Part shown: piece by piece, positions 57,846-64,000 of the stretch | How the letters are laid out: every line of letters starts with the position of its first letter | Position numbering within the stretch: the stretch's first letter is position 1 | NCBI GenBank assembly: GCA_963722555.1 | Contig: CAVRNQ010000001.1 | Location: forward strand, 620,001-684,000 | Source of the DNA: Bog-366 sp963722555 | GTDB lineage: Bacteria > Acidobacteriota > Terriglobia > UBA7540 | DNA: 64,000 bases | Reading direction: 5' to 3' | Translations under genes and position numbers: made by a program | Notes under the pieces: model-generated | Seen by the model: only the letters and a program-made list of their open reading frames with translations | The model's database searches: none | Told to the model about the DNA's origin: nothing

Positions 57846-58089
57846 ACCCGGATTTCTCACCATGCGTGGATGCTGTTAGGGCGCTGCCGGAAGGGCGCGG
57901 CTTTACAGGCTGCGGAAAAAACCCTCACACTGTCATCCTGAGGAGGCGAAGCCGACGAAGGACCTCTGTATTTGCTTGAAAATTCAAATACAGGGGTCCT
58001 TCGCTTCGCTCAGGATGACAGCATTGGAGCGTTTTTCCGCAGGCTGTGAAGCCCCGCCCCTCCAAACCCGTGGTGAGAAATCCGGGCTA
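57846..58089. repeat. Complete nested palindrome: TCATCCTGAG element in the loop of the CCCGGATTTCTCACC element
   Basis: Outer ends ACCCGGATTTCTCACCA and TGGTGAGAAATCCGGGCTA. The outer stem GGAAGGGCGCGGCTT pairs with AGCCCCGCCCCTCC. In its loop (57905-58048) sits a whole TCATCCTGAG element from ACAGGCTGCGGAAAAA to TTTTTCCGCAGGCTGT, with a further inner hairpin TGTATTTGCTTGA...TTCAAATACA. The intact empty outer element at 21.4 kb has only AA in that loop. Confidence 0.85.
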
Positions 58090-58420
58090 AAAGTATATTG
58101 GAGGGCAACCCGCCTCTTCTCAGGGAGTTAGCCAGGTACAAACATTTCACCTCCCTGTTACCCGCTGTGCATTGACGTCAGCACGAGGCTGGAACACTGT
58201 GGGCGCAAACAACGCGATACAGGTTGGGTGGGGCTACGCCCCCTGGTCGGACACGGGCGGCGGATCAGGACGCTACCGCGCGGCGCCTTACCCGACCCAC
58301 GGAAAGCCGTCATTACTCTCTTGATGGTTGGAGGTGGTTTATGCGTAAATTATTCAGCATTGTGTTTTCGGCGGTCCTGCTGCTGATCGTCAGCGCACAA
58401 GGGACCTGGGGTCAAAATGA
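58008..58420 (+). repeat. Duplicated leader and signal-peptide block, copy 1
   Basis: 58008-58154 (147 bases) is identical to 59797-59943. Similarity of roughly 85-90% then continues through the leader hairpin, the ribosome site and the first 25 codons of the gene, and stops within a few codons of the signal cleavage site. The offset is 1789 bases, changing to 1790 by one indel before the ATG. The downstream mature proteins are unrelated. Confidence 0.9.
58222..58297 (+). promoter_or_regulatory. Structured leader hairpin, copy 1
   Basis: GGTTGGGTGGGG (58222-58233) pairs over 12 positions with CCTTACCCGACC (58286-58297). Compared with copy 2, the three changed positions all turn Watson-Crick pairs into G-U pairs, so pairing is preserved. 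An inner CCTGGT/ATCAGG stem and a small ACGG-AAAG-CCGT hairpin follow. It ends about 40 bases before the ATG. No known riboswitch class was recognised. Confidence 0.5.
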
Positions 58421-59642
58421 AGGATTGCCCGCGGGAAGGGGCGGATTCGCCCCTGGAGCAATCAGACACACAGACCGGACGGTGTTGCACGGCGACATTG
58501 TCCACTACCGCTACGATGTAACGGTTGGTCCGGGCAAGTTCGACCGGATCCGGTTGCACCGCATCGTCCGCGAAAAACATCCCTGGCAGCCTATTCATAC
58601 CGCAACGGGAGTGTTGATGCTTCCCGGAGGGCCGAACACGGTCGAGATGATCTTCATCGAGCCGTTGATCTCTTCCGTGCTCGCTTGGGATCACTCGATC
58701 GCGGTGTTCCTGGCGAAAAACAACATCGACGTTTGGGGCATGGATTATCGCTGGGCCCTGGTTCCTGACAACACCAAGGACTTCAAGTTCATGAAGAATT
58801 GGGGGATCCAAAGAGATGTCGCGGACACCAAAATTGCTCTTTCTCTGGCGCGTCTGATTCGCGGAGCCACCGGGCAGAGTTTCAGCCGGCTTCATCTGCT
58901 CGGGTTCAGCTACGGCGCATATGTCGGGTATGCACTTGCCAACCAGGAGACCCAGTGGCCGGATTCTCTTCGGAATGTGAAGGGATTGATTCCGCTTGAC
59001 GCGAGCATAGTGTACCCAGCCGATGATCCGTTCCGTGCCCAGAATTGCGATCTTCTGGCGCAAGACCAGGCGCGGTACGATGCAGGAGAGTACAATGACG
59101 ACTACACTGACTTGAGGCAGATTGGCGAGCTGGCGCGCTCCGTGCCTGACGATCCGTCACCTTTCGCCGATGGCTTCACCAATTTCCAGTTCGCGCTGTT
59201 TGCAGGAGCAAGCGGCGATCCACCCCTCTACTGGCATTTTGTCGCCGGCATTTTCAATCTGGATGGGATCACCACCGGGCTGCAATACACCGATCCCCGG
59301 GTCTGGATCGATGTGCTCCGTGCAGTCCCACTCTACTTCCCCGTGCTGGTCGATATCGATGGGGCGAGAGCGAACTGCTATGACGTTGCTCCGCCGTTCA
59401 CCGACCATCTCGGAGAAATTACCTTGCCAATTCTCTACGTTGGTTCGGGAGGGGGAGAGGGAACGCACGGCTACTACTCGCTCACCCGCACGGCGAGCAC
59501 CGACATCACGAAATTCAGCGTGCAGCTTCACCCGGATGATGAGCGGGCGATCGACTTCGCCCATGTCGATCTCCTAGCGGCAACGGACGCCAAGACGCTC
59601 GTCTGGCAGCCGATTCTGGACTGGCTGGTCGCGCATCGCTGA
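58341..59642 (+). CDS. Secreted alpha/beta-hydrolase-fold protein
   Basis: A 433-residue protein with a signal peptide (KLFSIVFSAVLLLIVSAQG). An alpha/beta-hydrolase core is shown by the oxyanion-side LMLPGGPNT, the strand NIDVWGMDYRW, and the nucleophile elbow LLGFSYGAY with S190. An acid in the strand LPILYVGSGGGEG region and H in FAHVDLL near the end would finish the triad. Substrate unknown; an esterase or lipase-like role is a guess. GGAGGTGG precedes the ATG. Signal peptide and leader are shared almost exactly with the HAF-repeat gene downstream although the mature proteins are not related. Confidence 0.75.
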   Translation: MRKLFSIVFSAVLLLIVSAQGTWGQNEGLPAGRGGFAPGAIRHTDRTVLHGDIVHYRYDVTVGPGKFDRIRLHRIVREKHPWQPIHTATGVLMLPGGPNTVEMIFIEPLISSVLAWDHSIAVFLAKNNIDVWGMDYRWALVPDNTKDFKFMKNWGIQRDVADTKIALSLARLIRGATGQSFSRLHLLGFSYGAYVGYALANQETQWPDSLRNVKGLIPLDASIVYPADDPFRAQNCDLLAQDQARYDAGEYNDDYTDLRQIGELARSVPDDPSPFADGFTNFQFALFAGASGDPPLYWHFVAGIFNLDGITTGLQYTDPRVWIDVLRAVPLYFPVLVDIDGARANCYDVAPPFTDHLGEITLPILYVGSGGGEGTHGYYSLTRTASTDITKFSVQLHPDDERAIDFAHVDLLAATDAKTLVWQPILDWLVAHR

Positions 59643-59796
59643 GGAGCAAGGTAGCGCAGAGCGGGTAGCGCAGAGGTAGGCGCAGTTAGCCTTCCTCTGC
59701 GGCTCTTAAAATCGAAATCTCGACCTGTTCATTGCCGTACAATGAGAAAGGGCCGCAGAGTAATCCCGCTCGGAGCGTGATAACTCTGCGCTACCT

Positions 59797-60210
59797 GCTC
59801 AGGATGACAGCATTGGAGCGTTTTTCCGCAGGCTGTGAAGCCCCGCCCCTCCAAACCCGTGGTGAGAAATCCGGGCTAAAAGTATATTGGAGGGCAACCC
59901 GCCTCTTCTCAGGGAGTTAGCCAGGTACAAACATTTCACCTCCGTGTCACACGCAGAGCATTGACGTCGAGATGAGTTTGGAACACTGTGGGCGCAAACA
60001 AGGCGACACAGGTTGGGTGAGGTTGCGTCCTCTGGCCGGACTTTGGCGGCGGATCAGGAGGCTACCGCGCGGTGCCTCACCCAACCCACGGAAAGCCGTC
60101 AGTACTCTCTTGAATGTTGGAGGTGAGTTTATGCGTAAATTATTTAGCATTATGTTTTCGGCGGTCCTGCTGCTGCTCGTCAGCGCACAAGGGACCTGGG
60201 CGCAAAAAAC
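59797..60210 (+). repeat. Duplicated leader and signal-peptide block, copy 2
   Basis: See copy 1. It starts abruptly in the right half of a TCATCCTGAG element (GCTCAGGATGACAGCATTGG) and carries the right half of the outer element (GAAGCCCCGCCCC...TGGTGAGAAATCCGGG). The sharp left end inside a repeat marks the duplication joint. Before it, 59643-59796 shows only short GGTAGCGCAGAG repeats and no gene. Confidence 0.9.
60011..60086 (+). promoter_or_regulatory. Structured leader hairpin, copy 2
   Basis: GGTTGGGTGAGG (60011-60022) and CCTCACCCAACC (60075-60086) form a perfect 12-base-pair stem. The enclosed 52 bases include a CCTC/GAGG stem and ACCGCGCGGT. It ends about 45 bases before the ATG of the HAF-repeat gene. 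Confidence 0.55.
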
Positions 60211-61294
60211 CAAAGTCTACGACCTCGGTCATTACCCAAGCGGAACCTGGGCCGAGTTGCATGGTATCAATGACTTTGGAGTTGCAGTCGGTTTGGGTGA
60301 TGTCGCTGGAGATCAACGGATGATCGGTGTACCGCTCTTTGGCCACAACGCGGGCAATTGGTTCGAAAGCGGCGTCAGCAGCAGCGTCGTGGACGAGCTG
60401 CTGCCGGTTATTAGCAATACGGGTATGATAGCAGGCGCTATCACAGGTGATAATGGCAATTCCGAGGCATATGCCTGGATGCCGAACCATGGAGGGTTTC
60501 ACTTGGGTACGCTTCCGGGCGGTTATAGGAGCTACGCTTATGGGATTAATCACCGGGGTACATTCATCGTAGGCCAGAGCTTCCAAAAGCTACAGGAGGC
60601 ACCATTTATAATAGCGACGGCTGTCGTCTGGACGCCAAGAGTGAATTGGACAGGCGGCAGGCCCACCTTGGCATGGGAGATCCATGCGCTTCCCACCGGT
60701 GGCTTGGAAAAACCAGGGGCGGTTTTCGATGGCGTCACTTTGAGACTCTGGGACGGCTGGGGGGTTAACGATTCCGGTCAGATCGCAGGGGAGGCCTACG
60801 AATATAACGCTGACTTGGACGAGTGGTGGGAAATTGGCGTGGTGTGGAACCCCACAAAACACGGCAGAGAATGGGAAATGCAACGGCTTCCCATGGCTGC
60901 TGACTTTCCGTACACCGAACCTCTCTCCATCAACAATCTTGGTGAAATCGTGGGTGACGTGTGGGGATCGGCAGCGGCTCCTGCTCTCTGGAAGAAGGAT
61001 TCGAGAAATGGGAAAACTTGGGAAGTGACGGTTCTCCCTACTCTAAATCCAACCCCTATGTGGGATATTGCTTGGGGCATCAACGACTTTGGAGATATTG
61101 TAGGAACTTGCTACGACCCTGATTGGGTTCCACAAGCTACACGTTGGAACACCCATCACCTCAGTTCTGCAAAGCTCCTGGGGTTTCCGGGTGACTGGAG
61201 TGTTGCTTATGGTGTGAATAACTTGGGTATAGCCGTGGGCGGGTATGGCATAGGCGATGGTCCCGAGCAAGCGGCTGCTGTCGCGATCCATTGA
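60131..61294 (+). CDS. Secreted HAF-repeat protein
   Basis: A 387-residue exported protein. Signal peptide (KLFSIMFSAVLLLLVSAQG), then beta-propeller-like repeats of the HAF type, each with a GINxxGxxVG core: LHGINDFGVAVGLGD, GFHLGTLPGGYRSYAYGINH, GWGVNDSGQIAGEAYE, SINNLGEIVGDVWG, AWGINDFGDIVGTCYD, AYGVNNLGIAVGGYG. HAF-repeat proteins are abundant in acidobacteria and myxobacteria; function unknown. GGAGGTG lies before the ATG. It shares leader and signal peptide with the hydrolase gene upstream. Confidence 0.85.
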   Translation: MRKLFSIMFSAVLLLLVSAQGTWAQKTKVYDLGHYPSGTWAELHGINDFGVAVGLGDVAGDQRMIGVPLFGHNAGNWFESGVSSSVVDELLPVISNTGMIAGAITGDNGNSEAYAWMPNHGGFHLGTLPGGYRSYAYGINHRGTFIVGQSFQKLQEAPFIIATAVVWTPRVNWTGGRPTLAWEIHALPTGGLEKPGAVFDGVTLRLWDGWGVNDSGQIAGEAYEYNADLDEWWEIGVVWNPTKHGREWEMQRLPMAADFPYTEPLSINNLGEIVGDVWGSAAAPALWKKDSRNGKTWEVTVLPTLNPTPMWDIAWGINDFGDIVGTCYDPDWVPQATRWNTHHLSSAKLLGFPGDWSVAYGVNNLGIAVGGYGIGDGPEQAAAVAIH

Positions 61295-61561
61295 TCTGCA
61301 CGGCGTAGGACGGAAGCTGCGACGGTGTCGGCGGGCGGATGTGAAACGGCGGTGAGCACATAGCCGCCCGTCCAAGCCGTACCAACACGTGAGCATGGCG
61401 TCACCGGAGGCAAGAGCGCTTTCGGTAATTCCCCTCCTTGATCAGGAGGGCCTGGGGGCGGTTGACCGGCCCGCTTGCTCCCGTACCCACCATCCCTTTT
61501 CACCCCTCCTCAAGCGAGGAGGGAAACCATTTCCATGACCGAACTCCGAGGGGAGGAGATC

Positions 61562-62278
61562 ATGTCAAGCCAAAGGCCGCTTTCGAGGCTGGCCGTCGCG
61601 CGGGTCGTGGTGCCGAGCCTCGCCATATTGCTTGGTGCTGGTGCGGCCATAGCCCAAAGCAGCCCCTCTAGTTACACCTTTCTAATTGGCACAGGCTTCC
61701 TTTGCGACACCGGCGACTCCTCCGCCTGCCCGGCGGTGGTCAAGTCAGCCAATGGCGACAGCTACGAGATGAGCGGGGCAGGCACGCTCACCACGCAAAG
61801 CAAGTCGCTCACCGCCGCCGGAACGTTCACTCATAAATCCACCGACGGAACAGTGCTCGAGACAGGCGTTTGGATCGCGAGTGAATTCGTCAGCTTTGCT
61901 TCCTACGGGATCGCGCCAGGTGCGCTCATGCGCGAAGGCCGGGCATTCGGCCCTCCACAGTTGGGCCCCATGCGTATGCGAATGTTCCCTGGCTCCATGC
62001 CGGCAGGCGGTCTGGCCGTGCTGCGCATCCGCCTGTTGCCGGTGCGGGGGCTATCGAAAAACGCGACGCTGCAAGTGAACTGCGCAATCGGCAAAGTTCC
62101 TCCCGAACACCCAGTGGAAGGGATAAGGTTGGCATTCGAGAAAGGCGGTGTCGAATTCGACGAGGAAGTCAGCGGGCGTGCCCTGTTCCTCTTGACGAGG
62201 CCCGGAGCCAGCGCTGCGGCGAAGGCGCCCTCTCCGGAGGGCGATGCAAACCTTGCGCCCACTGAGGTCCAGCAGTGA
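61562..62278 (+). CDS. Secreted protein of unknown function
   Basis: A 238-residue protein, not recognised. Signal peptide (VARVVVPSLAILLGAGAAIAQ), then a beta-rich domain with SYEMSGAGTLTTQSKSLTAA, GTFTHKSTDGTVLETGVWIA and a late KGGVEFDEEVSGRALFLLT strand pair; three Cys (in LCDTGDSSACP and VNCAIG). GGGAGGAG precedes the ATG at 61562, which decides the start over an in-frame ATG nine codons earlier. The upstream gap 61295-61540 holds a CCCCTCCTTGATCAGGAGGG palindrome and no gene. Confidence 0.7.
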   Translation: MSSQRPLSRLAVARVVVPSLAILLGAGAAIAQSSPSSYTFLIGTGFLCDTGDSSACPAVVKSANGDSYEMSGAGTLTTQSKSLTAAGTFTHKSTDGTVLETGVWIASEFVSFASYGIAPGALMREGRAFGPPQLGPMRMRMFPGSMPAGGLAVLRIRLLPVRGLSKNATLQVNCAIGKVPPEHPVEGIRLAFEKGGVEFDEEVSGRALFLLTRPGASAAAKAPSPEGDANLAPTEVQQ

Positions 62279-62282
62279 GTTG

Positions 62283-62430
62283 ACCCGAATTTCTCACCAT
62301 GCTGGAACCGTTTTGGGGCTCCCGGAAGGGCGGGGCTTCAGCCCCGCCGAAATCGCGGCCCCCGCCCTCTGTTCGTTCCGCGCCCCGCCTTCGGCACCCC
62401 TCTCCCGCGGGGGCGGGAGAGGGGACGGGG
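62283..62430. repeat. Left half of the CCCGGATTTCTCACC element plus CCCTCTCCC palindrome
   Basis: ACCCGAATTTCTCACCATGC to GGCGGGGCTTCAGCCCCGCC is a left half with the central stem; the right end is missing and a CACCCCTCTCCCGC/GCGGGAGAGGGG palindrome follows. Confidence 0.6.
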
Positions 62431-62486
62431 GTGCCTGTCCCGATGTTTTGTATCGGGAAGGGAGGGCTCCCTCACCCACGGCTTGC

Positions 62487-62627
62487 GAAGCTGTGAAAGA
62501 ATAAACAATCTCACGCAAAGGCGCAAAGACTCGCAAAGAATAACTGCTCTGTTCTCTTTGCGCCCTCTGCGACTTTGCGCCTTTGCGTGGAATGCTTTTG
62601 CTCGTTCAGGGATTTTTTCACAGCTTC
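62487..62627. repeat. Palindromic repeat, GAAGCTGTGAAA family (copy 2)
   Basis: Ends GAAGCTGTGAAAG and TTTCACAGCTTC, about 90% alike to 44900-45048, including the central ACTGCTNTGTTNTCTTTGCG. It lies between the unknown secreted protein and the amidohydrolase. No gene in 62279-62698. Confidence 0.75.
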
Positions 62628-62698
62628 TTGCGCCGCGGGCCACATTCTTTCGCCCCCTCCGCGGGCTGACTTCGTGCATGAACTTCTGTTACATGACG

Positions 62699-63829
62699 CT
62701 AGTGACCGTTGCCCAGGATGCCCGGAAACCAGTGCACGGCATTGCCGTGGAAGATCTTTTGGAGGACCGGCTCCGGTAAGGCGAGACCCTGGTAGGTGTG
62801 CCCTTTGTACTCAACGGTCTGGTCCGTGGCGAAGAATTTCCAATCGCGCTCGTAGGTGCCGGCCCACTCCTCGAGTGCCTTCTCCGTGCTGTCTTTGGGC
62901 ATCACCACCAGGTCGGTGCCGTAGAGAATGCGGTCCTGGTACTTGATCAGAAAGGCCCGGACTTTGTCACGCGGCTGCAGCATGAAATAGGGGACGCGTG
63001 CGGCGGTGTCGACCGCGAAATTAGGATAGTGATCGAAGCGCTGGGCTATCTGATCCACGTCCGCTTCCATGCTGCCCAGGTGCGCGCCGACCACTCGCAA
63101 CCGGGGGTTCTCGGCCAGAAGATGGTCCCGGGCCGCAAGAATGGCAGCCTTGGAAGGCCACTCGGGATGAGCGTAAGCATATTCCTGAGGGTTCTGCTGG
63201 TAGTACTCGTAGTCGGGGCTGGCGGGATTGGGGGGCTGCCAGCAGGAATCCGGCTCCGCCAGGTGTGCGAGCACGGTCCGATGGTGGGCGGCAATAGCCT
63301 TGTAAACGGGCGCGAAGGCGGGGTCATCGGCCATCACATATTTCCCCGCTTTCGATTTCATCTCCATGCCCATGACCTTGTAGATCTTCACCGCGACGGC
63401 TCCCGCCTGAAAGTCCGCAGCGAGCTGGGCAATCGCGCGCTGGCTGAATCCCGGCTGCTCGAAATCGTAAGGGCTGAACGTCGTGCAGAAGACGGCACGG
63501 CCTCGAGTGCTGTGCCTCACCTTGAGCACATCGCCGCGCTGCGGCTCCAGCCCTTTGGCATAGGGATCGCGATCGTCAATCACGCAGACATTAAGAATGC
63601 GCAGCTTCAGGCGCTCGAGCAGGGCGCCGAAGGCCGGATCGTCCTTATAAATGTGTATGTGCGCATCGATGGGATTCATGGCGGCGAAAGCCTTGAGAAC
63701 CGCACTCTGGCCATGCGCCGCTGGGTCGGAAGCCCCCTGCGCGAAGCAGACGGATGATGCCCTGGGGCCGGCGATGAAGATCCCCGCGGCAACTAAAAGC
63801 GTTAGCAAAAGTCCTCCGAGATTTCTCAA
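62699..63829 (-). CDS. Secreted amidohydrolase (TIM-barrel metal hydrolase)
   Basis: A 376-residue protein of the amidohydrolase-2 type. Signal peptide (LGGLLLTLLVAAGIFIAGPR...SSVCFAQG). Then the metal motif IDAHIHIY, the bridging region AVKIYKVMG, His in VLAHLAEPD, VVGAHLGSMEADV and the late Asp in LYGTDLVV. Substrate unknown; relatives include decarboxylases and lactonases. The start is a TTG at 63829 because AGGAGG lies six bases upstream; the only in-frame ATG lies 19 codons earlier, has no site and would lengthen the polar head. The sugar-isomerase-like gene ends 70 bases upstream in the same direction. Confidence 0.82.
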   Translation of the reverse strand: MRNLGGLLLTLLVAAGIFIAGPRASSVCFAQGASDPAAHGQSAVLKAFAAMNPIDAHIHIYKDDPAFGALLERLKLRILNVCVIDDRDPYAKGLEPQRGDVLKVRHSTRGRAVFCTTFSPYDFEQPGFSQRAIAQLAADFQAGAVAVKIYKVMGMEMKSKAGKYVMADDPAFAPVYKAIAAHHRTVLAHLAEPDSCWQPPNPASPDYEYYQQNPQEYAYAHPEWPSKAAILAARDHLLAENPRLRVVGAHLGSMEADVDQIAQRFDHYPNFAVDTAARVPYFMLQPRDKVRAFLIKYQDRILYGTDLVVMPKDSTEKALEEWAGTYERDWKFFATDQTVEYKGHTYQGLALPEPVLQKIFHGNAVHWFPGILGNGH

Positions 63830-63899
63830 GTCAATCCTCCTGTAAATGCGGCTGGGGAGTGCGCTGGATCGGCCCGTCTTCCGCACGCCTCGCGGAGTT

Positions 63900-64000
63900 T
63901 TAACTCTCCAGAGCCTTCCGGCAGTACTCGAAGCACTTCTTGACTTCGGCGACCGTGTCGAGACCTTTGATTTCCTCGCCGTATTCGTATTCGATGTTGG
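63900..64000 (-). CDS. C-terminal end of a sugar phosphate isomerase/epimerase-like gene (partial)
   Basis: Only the last 33 codons lie in the window: IEYEYGEEIKGLDTVAEVKK then CFEYCRKALES and TAA at 63902-63900. This resembles the final strand and helix of xylose-isomerase-like TIM barrels, where an IEYE strand and a terminal SxxYxRxxL helix are usual. The beginning is outside the window. Confidence 0.5.
   Translation of the reverse strand, partial: NIEYEYGEEIKGLDTVAEVKKCFEYCRKALES

Noticed and set aside
58222..58297. c-di-GMP-I riboswitch in the leader
   Set aside because: The conserved GEMM core (GGCAAACC, GACGCAAAGCC and the tetraloop receptor) is not found in order.

Overview
The window is about 60% GC and most probably comes from an acidobacterium. 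I infer this from proteins that join an OmpR-type winged helix to a Ser/Thr kinase plus TolB-like propeller (51.4-54.5 kb) or to TPRs (55.8-57.8 kb), from a secreted HAF-repeat protein, from Tat-exported Gfo/Idh and glycosidase genes, and from a very high load of short palindromic intergenic repeats. No rRNA, tRNA, CRISPR array or complete insertion sequence was seen.

Layout. 0.6-8.2 kb: a tightly packed signalling operon (hybrid kinase, response regulator, hybrid kinase with two receivers and an HPt, REC-GGDEF cyclase). 8.3-13.0 kb: nitrogen control genes amtB, PII and glnD. 13.1-15.1 kb: a translationally coupled NlpC/P60 peptidase and dipeptide epimerase for murein peptide breakdown. 15.2-19.5 kb: two secreted glycosidases and the remains of a class III aminotransferase. 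19.7-22.8 kb: an orphan trimethylamine-methyltransferase-like gene and a response regulator with a degenerate HD-GYP domain. 23.0-25.2 kb: a penicillin-acylase-family hydrolase. 26.8-29.0 kb: a secreted TPR protein overlapping a zinc-ribbon/HEPN-like protein. 29.4-33.2 kb: a sugar-type oxidoreductase convergent with a frameshifted glycosidase-like gene. 33.5-36.5 kb: a peroxide/iron module (perR with an operator, rubrerythrin, Fe-S oxidoreductase, DUF3501). 36.5-41.2 kb: two envelope proteins and feoAB. 43.0-46.4 kb: ImmA/IrrE plus DUF4411 toxin-antitoxin-like pair, a lone HicB, and a zinc-finger pRiA4b-ORF3-like protein. 46.4-51.1 kb: tyrosine phenol-lyase and an NtrC-type two-component pair. 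51.4-57.8 kb: the two winged-helix sensor proteins around a small metzincin-like protein. 58.3-62.3 kb: three secreted proteins. 62.7-64.0 kb: an amidohydrolase and the end of a sugar isomerase-like gene.

Repeats are the most unusual part. At least six palindromic families fill the gaps. One family (TCATCCTGAG type) sits twice inside the hairpin loop of another (CCCGGATTTCTCACC type), at the same position. A broken REP-associated tyrosine transposase (RAYT) fragment abuts one copy at 42.55 kb. Related repeats have entered two coding regions, where they encode the linkers around membrane segments. A block of about 410 bp, carrying a repeat end, a structured leader, the ribosome-binding site and a signal peptide, is duplicated in front of two unrelated secreted proteins (58.0 and 59.8 kb).

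Functional links that can be argued: the PII/GlnD/Amt set senses and takes up ammonium; perR-rubrerythrin-Fe-S-DUF3501 and feoAB handle peroxide and ferrous iron; the Ykf-like pair, glycosidases, acylase and amidohydrolase suit a heterotroph that lives on polymers and cell debris.
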